A stretch of DNA of 64,000 nucleotides from positions 1 to 64,000 of the forward strand of contig NZ_JAAFKD010000031.1 of assembly GCF_013299165.1 (NCBI RefSeq), written 5' to 3'. Position 1 is the stretch's first letter; each line of letters starts with the position of its first letter. The translations under genes were made by a program, and so were the position numbers. Below are positions 25,414 through 35,801 of the stretch, piece by piece. This DNA is from Microcoleus sp. bin38.metabat.b11b12b14.051 (GTDB lineage Bacteria > Cyanobacteriota > Cyanobacteriia > Cyanobacteriales > Microcoleaceae). The notes under the pieces are model-generated. The model was not told the DNA's origin. It saw nothing but the letters and a program-made list of their open reading frames with translations, and did not search any database.

Positions 25414-25744
25414 GCAGGAAAATTGCCATAAATCATCCCACGGTGGAAGAGCCTGATTACGACCCGGATCTTAATCAAATCATGTACAATTAAATTAGCA
25501 AAAGTAGCTAGGATGTATATTAATAGCTACATTGCTGATATAATTGCTTGATATTTTGATTAAAATATGATAAGCTGTTATGCAGTTAAATTGTATGTCA
25601 AAAAAAATAAAACTCTTGTGGGGTGTCCCGCCCGCCCTCAATATACAATTTAAATGTGCGACAGCTTAGGATGAATGTAAATTTTTCAATTTTAAATTTG
25701 CAAACATCTTGCAAAAATATACAAGTTATCAGTTTTTTACACCT

Positions 25745-26410
25745 ATGAGTCCTCTGAATTTTTCTTATATCCCAGAAATATCAATTATTGTACCTACTTA
25801 CAATCGAGCTAAATATTTGAGCGATTGCATTAATAGTGTACTCAATCAAACCTTTAAAGATTGGGAGTTGCTTATTATAGATGATGGCAGTCAAGATGCT
25901 ACATTTGAAATAATTAGCCCCTTTCTAGAAAAACATGAAAATATCCGCTATTTCAAGCATAAAAACCGGAAAATGGGCTTATCCAGAAATGCGGGTATTC
26001 AAGCATCTTTCGGTAAATACATTACTTTTCTTGATAGCGACGATCAATATAAACCAAATCACTTAGAATCCCGTTTGGAGTATATGAAAACTAATCCTGA
26101 AGTGGATTGTATTGCGGGAGGCTTTGAGACGGATGGAGATATTTTTGTAGCTGATTATTATCAACCTGGAAAACTAATTAATGTTGAAGAGTGTGTTATG
26201 GGTGCTAGTTTTTTTCTCAAACGCCATGTTTTATTTGAATTAAAAGGGTTTCAAAATATTTCCTATGGAGAAGATACCGATTTATGGGAAAGAGCACAAA
26301 AAAAATTCAAAACGGTAAAAATTACTCAGCCTCGTACTTACATTTACACCAGAGCTGAAGACAGTGTGAGTAAGAGTTTTACAGCAAATATTGATTTAAA
26401 TAATGATTAG
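25745..26410 (+). CDS. Glycosyltransferase family 2
   Basis: The protein is 221 residues if ATG 25745 is the start, or 233 from a TTG at 25709. It has the GT-A family-2 order: ISIIVPTYNRAKYLSDCINSV, LLIIDDGSQDAT, GLSRNAGI, and the DXD-type metal motif FLDSDDQ. The C-terminal GEDTDLWERA is the catalytic-base region. It transfers sugar from a nucleotide donor to an unknown acceptor. The stop overlaps the start of the solute-binding protein gene by 8 bp, so the two are translationally coupled. There is no transmembrane segment. Confidence 0.88.
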   Translation: MSPLNFSYIPEISIIVPTYNRAKYLSDCINSVLNQTFKDWELLIIDDGSQDATFEIISPFLEKHENIRYFKHKNRKMGLSRNAGIQASFGKYITFLDSDDQYKPNHLESRLEYMKTNPEVDCIAGGFETDGDIFVADYYQPGKLINVEECVMGASFFLKRHVLFELKGFQNISYGEDTDLWERAQKKFKTVKITQPRTYIYTRAEDSVSKSFTANIDLNND

Positions 26411-27698
26411 CAAAATAAAGCCGATCGCTTCACCAAAAAAAAGTTGGTTAATCGCGATTATCCTCACTGTATGTTTGTTTATTTTCACAGGATGCCAAAG
26501 CGTCACCAACAAAAATGATGGAGTCATTCACTTAACCCTATGGCAAGGAATTAACCCTCCTGTCAACCGAGATGTATTCCAAAAATTAGTTGCAAAATTT
26601 AATCAGAAAAATCATGACATTCAGGTAGAATCTATTTTCGCGGGTGAACTAGACCAACAATTACCAAAGATCCTGACATCTGTTGTGGGTAATTCCCCAC
26701 CAGATATCCTTTCTTTTTACCCCCAAATGACAGGTCAATTTGTTAATTTAGATGCCATTGTTCCACTAGAAGATTGGTTAGACAAATTGCCAGTGAAGTC
26801 AGAATTATATCCCCGTGTTCTAGAGGAAATTCAATTAAATGGTCATACATGGTCAGTGCCTATCTCTACCAGTTCTATAGGGATTTTTTACCGTCCCAAA
26901 TTATTTAAACAAGCGGGAATTACCGAATTACCTAAAACTTGGGAAGAATTAAGAGAAGTCTCGAAAAAACTCACTATAGATCGCAACTCAGATGGGAAAC
27001 CAGAACAGTATGGAATGTTAATTCCTTTTGGTAAAGGAGAATGGACTACTTTCAGTTGGTTTCCCTTTTTACTAAGTGCGAATGGTGAAATAATCCAAAA
27101 TAATCGCCCTAATTTAATGAATCCGGGTGCGATAAAGGCTATACAATTTTGGCAAGATTTATTAAAAGACGGTTCCGCGACTTTATCAATGCCAGAAAGA
27201 GGTTATGAAGAAGGGGATTTTATTTCCGGCCGTGTCGCGATGCAAATTACTGGCCCTTGGACATACATTATGAAAAGTAATGTCGATTATGGAGTTTTTC
27301 CAGTACCCAGCAATATTCGGCCAGCCACAGTCACCGGAACTGGGACATTATTTGTGATGAAAACTACTCCCGAAAGACAGAAGGCTGCCCTAAGGTTTTT
27401 GGAGTATGCTTTGAGTGAACAATTTCAAACAGAATGGAGTATTGGCACGGGATTTTTACCCGCTAATATGAAATCCGCGCAGAGTCAAGCTTATCAAGAA
27501 TTTATCAAACGAAAACCTGTGATTAAAGTTTTTGTAGATCAAATGTCCGTTGCCGGATCGCGTCCTATTATCGCGGGATATAGTCGCATTTCACAAAATT
27601 TAGGTCGCGCCATCGAAGCTTCTATGCTAGGACAACCTGTAGAAAAAGCCTTACAAGAAGCTCAAGATCGTTTAGATTTGATTTGGGAAGGAAAATAG
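26403..27698 (+). CDS. ABC transporter sugar-type solute-binding lipoprotein
   Basis: The product has 431 residues. A positively charged start and hydrophobic stretch end in the lipobox FIFTGC with Cys31, so it is a lipoprotein. The body is a family-1 carbohydrate-binding protein: VIHLTLWQGINPP, then PPDILSFYPQM, SIGIFYRPKLFKQAGI, PKTWEELREV, GRVAMQITGPWTY and LRFLEYALSEQ. Such proteins deliver sugars to MalFG-type permeases; no permease or ATPase gene is close, so it is an orphan. It overlaps the GT2 gene by 8 bp and ends 5 bp before the second 43-bp repeat. AT-rich composition hints at transfer. Confidence 0.9.
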   Translation: MISKIKPIASPKKSWLIAIILTVCLFIFTGCQSVTNKNDGVIHLTLWQGINPPVNRDVFQKLVAKFNQKNHDIQVESIFAGELDQQLPKILTSVVGNSPPDILSFYPQMTGQFVNLDAIVPLEDWLDKLPVKSELYPRVLEEIQLNGHTWSVPISTSSIGIFYRPKLFKQAGITELPKTWEELREVSKKLTIDRNSDGKPEQYGMLIPFGKGEWTTFSWFPFLLSANGEIIQNNRPNLMNPGAIKAIQFWQDLLKDGSATLSMPERGYEEGDFISGRVAMQITGPWTYIMKSNVDYGVFPVPSNIRPATVTGTGTLFVMKTTPERQKAALRFLEYALSEQFQTEWSIGTGFLPANMKSAQSQAYQEFIKRKPVIKVFVDQMSVAGSRPIIAGYSRISQNLGRAIEASMLGQPVEKALQEAQDRLDLIWEGK

Positions 27699-27703
27699 TG
27701 AAT

Positions 27704-27746
27704 GGTCGCTGGCGACAAGCTATCAGGTTCAACCATAAGATAAATA
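27704..27746. repeat. 43-bp direct repeat, right copy, inside a hairpin
   Basis: Starts GGTCGCTGG at 27704, six bases after the solute-binding protein stop. A perfect 9-bp CCAGCGACC follows at 27746-27754, so the right copy is itself the left arm and loop of a stem. It matches 24561-24603 in the same orientation. Confidence 0.8.
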
Positions 27747-28182
27747 CCAGCGACCGTTGACGTTCTCGGAGACTTGCAACAAGAAAAAAAACTGTCTGCG
27801 ATAGTTTTAACAGACAGCGTAAGGGTAGAAAATTGAGAATGAGCGCAAAAAATCTCAAATCTACCTGCAATCTCTCTTTGAACAATTATACGAATTTCGT
27901 CAACTTGCCGATCGATGTCTCGGCAATGCCTGCATATGCCACCTTTGAACTAGATCTGCGTCGTTTTACGATCGAGCATTGGTATCGCGAGTGCCAAACT
28001 TTTTGTGCTTAGTCTAAACTTCAATCAAGATTTAGCTATTGACATATGCGGCATATTATACACTATTCTGGTCGATCGGTCAATAACTGTAAACTTTTTG
28101 TAAATTTAGATACTTTTTGAAATTTTGCGCTATATTAAAAAAGTAGCGGTTTACACCAAATTTAATATAAGGAACGTCCACC
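27747..28182. other. Non-coding spacer with probable transposase remnant and a minus-strand terminator
   Basis: CTGTCTG/CAGACAG (27792-27817) with a T-run on the minus strand looks like an intrinsic terminator, although no minus gene is nearby. Plus-strand text around 27930-28010 reads AYATFELDLRRFTIEHWYRE, a protein-like fragment resembling the end of a transposase, without a complete frame. An AT-rich promoter region leads to the 49-aa gene, with AAGGA at 28169-28173 as its Shine-Dalgarno. Confidence 0.35.
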
Positions 28183-28332
28183 ATGAACACAAATCGTCAA
28201 AACGTCAGAAAAATAGCTGAAACCCACCGGGCTAATATTCAGAAGCAACTGACACACCGCATCGAAGTAGCTAGAGCCAGCGGCAATCAAGATTTGGTTC
28301 GGGTGCTGGAAGAGGAAATGAAACAGTTGTAA
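28183..28332 (+). CDS. Conserved-looking 49-aa protein
   Basis: ATG 28183 follows TATAAGGAACGTCCACC, a clear Shine-Dalgarno at normal spacing. The 49 residues are strongly charged and helix-forming: NVRKIAETHRANIQKQLTHR, then IEVARASGNQDLVRVLEEE. A similar short protein exists in many cyanobacteria as far as I remember. A strong terminator (28440-28476) follows about 110 bp downstream, supporting an independent transcript. No function can be given. Confidence 0.65.
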   Translation: MNTNRQNVRKIAETHRANIQKQLTHRIEVARASGNQDLVRVLEEEMKQL

Positions 28333-28439
28333 GCAAGCCGTCGCAGAAATTTGTCTGTAAAGTCGAGATGGTTGTGTGAGAAATGCAGAATTCCCGCAAT
28401 CATTACCTGTTAAATTTTCACTCCTCTCTTAGTCGGTAG

Positions 28440-28476
28440 AAAAAACCCCGGTTTCTGGAAGAAATCGGGGTTTTTT
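28440..28476 (+). terminator. Strong rho-independent terminator
   Basis: AAAACCCCGGTTTC pairs with GAAATCGGGGTTTTTT around a TGGAA loop. It ends the 49-aa gene transcript on the plus strand; the flanking A-run also allows termination from the other side. Confidence 0.85.
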
Positions 28477-28510
28477 ATTGAGAAGGAAGAATTCACCGAA
28501 GAGCAGCATT

Positions 28511-28600
28511 CTCAACAACAGGCAAGATGCCTGTTCCACTCTCAACAACAGGCATCTTGCCTGTTCCACTCTCAACAACAGGCAAGATGCCTGTTCCACT
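28511..28600. repeat. Three 30-bp tandem units with alternating palindrome core
   Basis: Each unit starts CTCAACAACAGGC and ends GCCTGTTCCACT. Units one and three have core AAGAT; the middle unit has ATCTT, its reverse complement. The whole core is a near-palindrome (ACAGGC...GCCTGT). A further copy with the AAGAT core is at about 44179-44204. A GGGTGGGC-GCCCGCCC palindrome (28620-28643) follows before the tldD stop. Confidence 0.85.
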
Positions 28601-28654
28601 CTTAGTTAAATGTTCTTGTGGGGTGGGCACGCGAGCCCGCCCAGAAAAGCTTTT

Positions 28655-30022
28655 TCACCGTCCTCCGACGACGACATTTTTAATCCGCAAGTGGGGGCCG
28701 CCGACACTTACCGGCAAGCCGCCCTGGCCGCCTTTTCCACAGCCGCCGTAGGCATAAACTGAGTCGTTGCCGATCGCCTCAATATCTTTTAAAGTCTGAA
28801 ATACGTTGCCACTTAAAGTGACATCACTCACCGGTTCAGCCAATTTGCCATCGCGAATCATGAAACCTTCCGCCGCTGCAAAGGTAAACATTTCGCCGTT
28901 GGTTTGTCCTCCCAGCATCCGCACTGCATAGACTCCTTCCTCAATGTCGCCCACCATTTCGTCGAAAGAATGGGCGCCAGATTCGATCGCAGTATTAGTC
29001 ATCCGCACCAATGGCATAAAAGTAGCGCTCAAAGCCCGGGCATTTCCCGTCGGAGCTTCGCCCATTTTGCCCGCAGTCTCGCGATTGTGCATTCGAGCTG
29101 CTAAAACTCCATTTTTAATTAAATGCTTGCACTGAGCAGGCACTCCTTCGTCGTCGTATTTGAGGGTTCCCGGCAATCCCGGCAATGTTGCATCGTCAAT
29201 TACGTTCAATTGTTCGATCGCCACAGGCTTACCCAAAGTCAATAATTCCTGCATTTTCGGGTTTTCGTAAATGCCGTCAGCTTCCGACAAATGGCCGAAA
29301 GCTTCGTGAATAAATACCCCCGACAAATAAGGGTCTAAAATCACCGGATACTGGCCGCCTTTGACCGATTTTGCTTCTAGTTGGCCCACAGCTCGAACTG
29401 CCGCACTCTTAACACGATCTTCAATATTTGTCAAGACATCGTAATCCGATCGCGAATGAATCGACTCAAAGCCTTGACGGACGACACCACCTTCACCGCG
29501 GGCGATCGCCCCGAAGCGCCCCGTCACATCCAAACGCTCTTGAGCAATGCAAGTGCCTTGAGAATTCACAAAATAAGTAATCCCAAATCTGTCGCTGTAG
29601 CCCGCCATTGTCGTCTGAATTCGCGGGTCGGAATCTAACAGCAATTGGTTGTAAGATTCGAGCAACTTGCGTTTTTCTGCTAGAGTAATCGATCGCGGAT
29701 CGCGACCAAATTCCACTGCTACATAATCTTGAATCGGAGTGACATCTGCTAGTACAGTTTTTTCGCTACCTACCAAGCGAGACTGCACGACAGCTTCTTC
29801 AATCCGAGCTTTTAACTCAGCTAAACCATTAAATGTTACAAAACTCCAGCCGCCTTTGTGGCAGGCGCGGATGCCGCCGGCTAGACTGAAACTGCGATTG
29901 ACTGCATCTAACTGAGGGCCACGAAAACTAATGGCTGTTGATTCGCTTTGTTCGAGGCGAACTTCTAGATAATCTACTCGATCGCGATAAGGTGCGATCG
30001 CTTCCATCAACTGTTCTTGCAT
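28655..30022 (-). CDS. tldD: TldD metallopeptidase subunit
   Basis: ATG 30022 (MQEQLMEAIAPYRDRVDYLEVRLE) preceded by AGGGG gives a 455-residue protein; the frame is open for 55 more codons upstream, but those are unlike the family. The HExxxH zinc site is present as FIHEAFGHLSEADG, followed by the family's GxPGTLKYDDEGVPAQ and GGQTNGEMFTFAAAEG motifs. TldD pairs with TldE (11036-12331), about 16 kb away, to form the peptidase chamber. Cytoplasmic. No RiPP precursor or transporter is adjacent, so a general peptide-clearing role is likely. Confidence 0.94.
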   Translation of the reverse strand: MQEQLMEAIAPYRDRVDYLEVRLEQSESTAISFRGPQLDAVNRSFSLAGGIRACHKGGWSFVTFNGLAELKARIEEAVVQSRLVGSEKTVLADVTPIQDYVAVEFGRDPRSITLAEKRKLLESYNQLLLDSDPRIQTTMAGYSDRFGITYFVNSQGTCIAQERLDVTGRFGAIARGEGGVVRQGFESIHSRSDYDVLTNIEDRVKSAAVRAVGQLEAKSVKGGQYPVILDPYLSGVFIHEAFGHLSEADGIYENPKMQELLTLGKPVAIEQLNVIDDATLPGLPGTLKYDDEGVPAQCKHLIKNGVLAARMHNRETAGKMGEAPTGNARALSATFMPLVRMTNTAIESGAHSFDEMVGDIEEGVYAVRMLGGQTNGEMFTFAAAEGFMIRDGKLAEPVSDVTLSGNVFQTLKDIEAIGNDSVYAYGGCGKGGQGGLPVSVGGPHLRIKNVVVGGR

Positions 30023-30304
30023 CAAATTGCCCCTATGAATGATTCGCGCCAGCGCTGAAAAAATTATTGCTAACCTTATTTTAGCCAACAAATCGCGTGT
30101 TTCGGGAGCGATCCCGTGCCGCAGCGGTGCGATGGGGGCGCACCCTACCGATCGCACCGCTGCGGTACTGAGTGTCACATAACACAAAAAACTCCCGCCC
30201 AGTTGTGCAAAGCCCCGCAGAGCGGAAATCTTGCATCTGCCTAGAGAAATAGAATTAAACTAAATCTATCTAAATACTTAAAAATATAGTTGAACTACCC
30301 ACCA

Positions 30305-33300
30305 ATGGAATACTTTCAGGTTAAAAAATTCCAAATTTCAGCGTATTTAGCCGCAATTTCGACATTAATAGCAATTTTGGTCGGAGTTGGCATTTTAGAC
30401 CGATCGCAACAAGAGCGATTTTTGCTGCACAACCGCGCTAGCACGCTCGATCGGCTCAGCACAGTGCGTTCTAAACTCGAAAGCTCTTTAAATTCTCGGC
30501 TGTTTTTGATGCGGGGTTTGGTGGCTGACATTTCCCACAAGCCAAACATCACCGAAGCCGAGTTTGCAGCCACGGCGAGAATTCTGGTGGCACAGCAAAC
30601 CGGCATTCGTAACATCAGTTTAGTTAAAGGCACGACGATCGCTTACATTTATCCGCGACAGGGAAATGAAAGGGCGATCGGGGTTGACTTGATGGCGATA
30701 CCGGAACAGTGGCAAATGGTGGCAGAGGCGATCGATACCAGAAAAACCTTGGTTGCAGGGCCCGTAAAATTGTTGGAGGGGGGCGTGGCCTTTGTCAGTC
30801 GATCGCCCATTTTTCTCACACCCTCCGGCGCCGAGCCCGAAACAGGAGTTTATTGGGGGTTGATCGGCCTGATTCTTGACAAAAATACCATCATTGACGA
30901 AGCAGGACTCAACGACTCCTCAGCCAAGCTGCAATACGCTGTCAGGGGCAAAGATGCCAAGGGAGCGATCGGCGAGGTGTTTTTCGGCGACAAGTCGATT
31001 TTTCAGAACAATCCCGTGGTGCTGGAAGTGACATTGCCCAACGGTTCCTGGCAGTTGGCAGCAATTCCGGCGGGAGGATGGCCCCATAATTCGCCGCTGC
31101 GGGGATGGTTGCTCGCAGGAGGCGGCTTGCTGGCGGTTGTAAGCGGGGTGGCGGTTTTTACCGGGGTGTACGGCCGTGCGAAGTTGCGATCGAGCGAAGC
31201 TAAGTATCGGCAACTGGTGGAGAATGCTAACAGCATTATTGTGCAGTTAGACAATCAAGGCAAGATTACTTTTTTTAATGAGTTTGCGGAAAAATTTTTC
31301 GGGTATTCACAAGCAGAAATAATTGGCAAAAGCGCGATCGGCACAATTGTAGATCCGGCCAATTTGTCGGAAAATGACTTAGCCACAATGATTCGAGACT
31401 GTGTGGCACAGCCGGAGAAATACTTCAAACACGAGAATGAAAACATCCGCAGCAATGGGGAAAAAGTCTGGATAGCCTGGAGAAACAAACCTTTGCTCGA
31501 TGCCAAAGGACGATCGATTGGGCTGCTGTTCGTCGGTACAGACATTAGCGATCGCGTCTTAGCAGAAGCAGCAGTGCAAGCCAGCGAATCTCGCTATCGG
31601 GCAATTATTCAAGACCAAACCGAACTGATTTGCCGCTTTTTGCCCAGCGGAATTATTACTTTTGTCAACGATGCCTACTGCCGCTACTTCAATAAATTGC
31701 GATCGGATTTCGAGGGGCATACTTTTATGCCCTTAATCCCGGTAGAAGACCGAGAAATTATCAGCCGCACTTTCAGTTCTTTAAGTAAAGAAAACCCTGT
31801 CGTTACCTGCGAACACCGCGTCGTTCTCGAAACAGGGGAAACTCGCTGGCAGCAGTGGACGAATCGGGCGATTTTTGACAGTACGGGCAGCTCGATCGAA
31901 TATCAAGGAGTCGGGCGCGACATTAGCGATCGCAAACAAGCTGAAATCGCCCTGCAAGCTTCTGAAACAGAATTTAGGGCTTTGTTTGCTGCCATGAGCG
32001 ACATTATTTTGGTCCTCGATATTGAGGGACGATACTTAAAAATTGCTCCCACAAATCCCGAATTTTTGTACAAACCGCCGGCAGAACTTGTCGGTCAGAA
32101 AGTCAGCGATATATTCGATTTTGAAACAGCCGAGTTTTTCCTGGATAAAATTCGCACCGCCGCCGCTACGAATCAAACTTGTACTTTTGAATACTGCCTC
32201 GAAATTGGCAGCGAACAAAGGTGGTTTGTGGGCAATATGTCACCGATGTCGGACAACTCTTTCATTTTCGTAGGGCGCGACATTAGCGATCGCAAACAAG
32301 CTGAAATCGCCCTGCAAGCTTCTGAATCGGAATTGCGGGCTTTGTTTGCTGCGATGAACGACGTAATTTTAGTCATCGATATTGAGGGGCGTCACCTAAA
32401 AATTGCCCCGACAAACCCGCAATTTTTGTATAAACCTCCGGCAGAACTTGTCGGGAAAACTATGCACGAAATCATCCCCCGGGATTTGGCAGACTTGTGC
32501 CTGAGGGAAATTAAAATTGCTGCTGACACGCAGCAGATGCGTTCCATAGAATACAGCCTGCCCATTGACAACCAAGATATTTGGTTTGCCGCTACCATAT
32601 CCCCAATGACCGAAAAAGCAGTTGTGTGGGTGGCCCGCGACATTACCGAGCGCAAGCAAGCTGAAAATTGGGTAAACGGTCAAAAACAAATCTTAGAAAT
32701 GATTGCTAAGGGCGCACTTCTTAGCGATACTTTACATAATTTAGTTAAACTTATCGAGCAGCAATCAAAAGATGTGATGGGTTCGATTTTGCTTCTAGAT
32801 CCAGAATGTAAACATTTTCAGCAGGGAGCTGCGCCGAGTTTGCCCGAAAGTTACAACGCAGCTATTCATGGCTTAGCCATCGGCCCGAATGTTGGTTCCT
32901 GCGGCACTGCTGTCTTTCGTCGCGAACAGGTAATCGTGACAGATATTGCCACCGATCCTTTGTGGGCAAATTATCGAAATTTAGCCTTGGGTTTTGGGCT
33001 TAGAGCTTGCTGGTCTACTCCGATTTTATCATCAGCGGGTCAAGTATTGGGAACTTTTGCCATGTATTACGCTGAACCCCGCATCCCCCAAGATTTTGAG
33101 CTGCAATTGATCCAATCTGTCAGGCATTTAGCGGGAATTGCGATCGAGCGCAAACAGGCAGAAGACAGTCTCAAACAGCTCAATCAAGAACTAGAAAATA
33201 GAGTCGAACAAAGAACTGCCCAATTGAGGCAAACTGAAGAACGCTGGCAGTTAGCACTCAAAGGGAACAATGACGGCATTTGGGATTGGGACTTGCAAAC

Positions 33301-35320
33301 AGGAGAAATATTTCTGTCCGATCGATTTAAGGAAATCACCGGATACGAACACATCCCAATGCTCGATTACTTTGACGAATGGAACAGCAGCACGCATCCC
33401 GACGATTTAAGCTTAGTAATGCAAGCTTTCCAAGACCATTTAGACAGAAAAACCCCGCATTACATCGTCGAATACCGCTTGTGGTGCCACAAAAGCGCTT
33501 ACAAATGGATACTCAGTCGCGGACAAGCTTTGTGGGACGAATCTGGAAAAGCCGTCCGTATTGTTGGTTCAATTTCTGACATTACGGAGCGCAAACAAGC
33601 AGAGTCCGCACTGCGGGAAAGCGAAGCCAAATTCCAAAAGCTGTCTGGTAATGTGCCGGGAGTAATTTATCAATTTGTATTGCGTACAGATGGATCTTCC
33701 AGTTTCTCTTACATTAGTCCTGGTTGCGTAGAAATATTTGAATTAGAAGCAGAAGCTGTTATTAAAAAGGCGACTTTAGTAACAGATTTGATTCATCCAA
33801 ATGACCGTCAAACTCATGATGAATCAGTTGCTATTTCAGCGCAAACTTTGCAACCTTGGCACTGGGAAGGACGCTTCGTGCTACCTTCCGGCACAATTCG
33901 GTGGTTTCAGATAATTTCCCGTCCTGAAGCTAAAGAAAACGGTGATATTGTTTGGGACGGCATCACTATTGATGTTACGAATCGCAAACAAGCTGAATTA
34001 GCTTTGCAAGAGAGCCAGCAGTTTATTCAAAAAATCGCCGATGCAACTCCCGGTATTTTGTATCTCTACGACTTGGAAGAACAGCGAAATATCTATGCTA
34101 ATTCTTCTGTTGGCAAGGTTTTGGGCTATAGCTTTGACAAAATTCAAGCGATGGGTTCGTCACTGATACCTAAGTTAATGCACCCGGAAGATATGCCGCA
34201 AGTTTTGGAATATCACGCAAGCTTTGCAGGAATTGAAGATGGCGAAGTTCTGGAAATTGAGTACCGGATGCAGTCCGCAGATAATCAATGGTTTTGGCTG
34301 CAAAGTCGGGATACCATTTTTAGCAGGAATGCTGAGGGTATGCCCAAGGTAATCATTGGGTTTGCCCAGGATATCACGGCTCGCAAACAAGCAGATGAAT
34401 CTCTGCGACAAAGTGAGGTGCGAGAAAGAGAAAGATCGGGAGAATTAGAGTCAGCGCTGCTTAAATTGCGCTCTACGCAAGCTCAGCTCATTCAAACCGA
34501 AAAAATGTCTTCTTTGGGGCAGTTAGTGGCCGGCATCGCCCACGAAGTTAATAATCCGGTTAACTTCATTCACGCTAACATTGATTATCTCCACCAGTAT
34601 ACTACACAGTTGCTAGATTTGGTGACTCTTTACGAACATGAGTATCCCGAACCTAATTCAAAAATTGTCGATCGCATCGAAGAGATTGATTTGGATTTCA
34701 TGGCCAAGGATTTACGAAAACTTGTCGGTTCGATGCAGGTGGGAACCGATCGCATCCGGCAAATTGTCCTGTCTCTCAGGACTTTCTCGCGGCTGGACGA
34801 AGCGGGAACGAAGCTGGTCGATATTCACGGCGGAATAGACAGCACTTTGTTAATTTTGCAGCACCGCTTGAAGAGTCACGACAGGCGCCCGGAAATAGAA
34901 GTAATTAAGGAGTTCGGTCAACTGCCGCTGGTGGAGTGCTACGGGAGCCAGCTAAATCAGGTGTTTATGAATATTCTGGCTAATGGAATTGATGCGATTG
35001 AAGAACGATATCAGAAATTATCGGTTACAGAAGCAGAGCCAAAGAGCGGCCGGATTGTTATTTGCACTGTTGTCACGCCCCAAAACACTGTCATCGTAAA
35101 AATTTCCGACAACGGTACGGGGATTCCGCAGGAGATAGTCGATCGCATTTTTAACCCGTTTTTTACCACAAAAGCTGTGGGGAAGGGTACTGGCTTGGGA
35201 ATGTCGATCGCGCACTCGATTGTGGTAGAAAAGCACAAGGGCACAATTGAGTGTATGTCTGAAATAGGATGCGGAACTACTTTTGCGATCGAAATCCCGA
35301 TCGGCAAAAGCTCTCAGTAA
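30305..35320 (+). CDS. Giant sensor histidine kinase: CHASE, multiple PAS, GAF, HisKA, HATPase
   Basis: At 1671 residues from ATG 30305 (a TTG at 30290 is in frame). Order: membrane span about 8-30; CHASE-type periplasmic region to about 190; second span about 267-290; PAS near 297, 427, 553 and 672; GAF about 798-952; coiled coil; three more PAS to about 1360; HisKA with phospho-acceptor His1413 in GIAHEVNNP; HATPase with [30 protein letters not shown] and [16 protein letters not shown] 3 and 4 are near-identical at DNA level (31918 and 32276 starts), a recent duplication. No response regulator is adjacent. The signal is unknown. Confidence 0.93.
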   Translation: MEYFQVKKFQISAYLAAISTLIAILVGVGILDRSQQERFLLHNRASTLDRLSTVRSKLESSLNSRLFLMRGLVADISHKPNITEAEFAATARILVAQQTGIRNISLVKGTTIAYIYPRQGNERAIGVDLMAIPEQWQMVAEAIDTRKTLVAGPVKLLEGGVAFVSRSPIFLTPSGAEPETGVYWGLIGLILDKNTIIDEAGLNDSSAKLQYAVRGKDAKGAIGEVFFGDKSIFQNNPVVLEVTLPNGSWQLAAIPAGGWPHNSPLRGWLLAGGGLLAVVSGVAVFTGVYGRAKLRSSEAKYRQLVENANSIIVQLDNQGKITFFNEFAEKFFGYSQAEIIGKSAIGTIVDPANLSENDLATMIRDCVAQPEKYFKHENENIRSNGEKVWIAWRNKPLLDAKGRSIGLLFVGTDISDRVLAEAAVQASESRYRAIIQDQTELICRFLPSGIITFVNDAYCRYFNKLRSDFEGHTFMPLIPVEDREIISRTFSSLSKENPVVTCEHRVVLETGETRWQQWTNRAIFDSTGSSIEYQGVGRDISDRKQAEIALQASETEFRALFAAMSDIILVLDIEGRYLKIAPTNPEFLYKPPAELVGQKVSDIFDFETAEFFLDKIRTAAATNQTCTFEYCLEIGSEQRWFVGNMSPMSDNSFIFVGRDISDRKQAEIALQASESELRALFAAMNDVILVIDIEGRHLKIAPTNPQFLYKPPAELVGKTMHEIIPRDLADLCLREIKIAADTQQMRSIEYSLPIDNQDIWFAATISPMTEKAVVWVARDITERKQAENWVNGQKQILEMIAKGALLSDTLHNLVKLIEQQSKDVMGSILLLDPECKHFQQGAAPSLPESYNAAIHGLAIGPNVGSCGTAVFRREQVIVTDIATDPLWANYRNLALGFGLRACWSTPILSSAGQVLGTFAMYYAEPRIPQDFELQLIQSVRHLAGIAIERKQAEDSLKQLNQELENRVEQRTAQLRQTEERWQLALKGNNDGIWDWDLQTGEIFLSDRFKEITGYEHIPMLDYFDEWNSSTHPDDLSLVMQAFQDHLDRKTPHYIVEYRLWCHKSAYKWILSRGQALWDESGKAVRIVGSISDITERKQAESALRESEAKFQKLSGNVPGVIYQFVLRTDGSSSFSYISPGCVEIFELEAEAVIKKATLVTDLIHPNDRQTHDESVAISAQTLQPWHWEGRFVLPSGTIRWFQIISRPEAKENGDIVWDGITIDVTNRKQAELALQESQQFIQKIADATPGILYLYDLEEQRNIYANSSVGKVLGYSFDKIQAMGSSLIPKLMHPEDMPQVLEYHASFAGIEDGEVLEIEYRMQSADNQWFWLQSRDTIFSRNAEGMPKVIIGFAQDITARKQADESLRQSEVRERERSGELESALLKLRSTQAQLIQTEKMSSLGQLVAGIAHEVNNPVNFIHANIDYLHQYTTQLLDLVTLYEHEYPEPNSKIVDRIEEIDLDFMAKDLRKLVGSMQVGTDRIRQIVLSLRTFSRLDEAGTKLVDIHGGIDSTLLILQHRLKSHDRRPEIEVIKEFGQLPLVECYGSQLNQVFMNILANGIDAIEERYQKLSVTEAEPKSGRIVICTVVTPQNTVIVKISDNGTGIPQEIVDRIFNPFFTTKAVGKGTGLGMSIAHSIVVEKHKGTIECMSEIGCGTTFAIEIPIGKSSQ

Positions 35321-35349
35321 GTATAGGTTGTCTCATCTAGCTGAGGTAT

Positions 35350-35705
35350 GTCTGGGCATTGGGCATTGGGGATTGGGCATTGGGGATTGGGCATTGGGGA
35401 TTGGGGATTGGGGATTGGGGATTGGGGATTGGGGATTGGGGATTGGGCATTGGGCATTGGGGATTGGGCATTGGCCAAACAGGGCATTGGGCATTGGTAA
35501 GAAAGTTATCGTAGGGTGCGTCAGCTCATACCCTGATTTTCTTTGCGGAGCGACGAGCAGCCACAAGCTGACGCACCCTACAAATCAGACTTCATTCGCT
35601 CGACTCTCAACTATCAACTGACAACTGCCAACTATCAACTGACAACTGACAACTGCCAACTATCAACTGACAACTGCCAACTATCAACTGACAACTGCCA
35701 ACTGC
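35350..35705. repeat. GGGGATT/GGGCATT array, GTAGGGTGCGTC palindrome and CAACTGA array
   Basis: 35350-35500 holds about 20 heptamers alternating GGGCATT and GGGGATT. 35512-35583 is a copy of the GTAGGGTGCGTCAGCT/AGCTGACGCACCCTAC palindrome family. 35605-35705 is CAACTATCAACTGACAACTGC-type heptamer DNA. No gene lies in 35321-35801. Confidence 0.9.
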
Positions 35706-35801
35706 CCCTAGTCAACTCTTCGGAATGCTATAGCGACTAAGATAGATTCAAGCTGCTGAGAAAGCGGTGCTGCATCAACCTTTAATTGTATAAAAACCGA
35801 C

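Noticed and set aside
28655..30022. TldD as part of a bacteriocin cluster
   Set aside because: No precursor peptide, transporter or YcaO gene lies within the window.
30023..30187. 55-codon upstream extension of TldD
   Set aside because: The residues do not resemble TldD, and ATG 30022 has AGGGG in front of it.
35333..35621. ORFs across the GGGGATT/GGGCATT array
   Set aside because: They consist of translated heptamers (GIGDWAL and similar), not protein.
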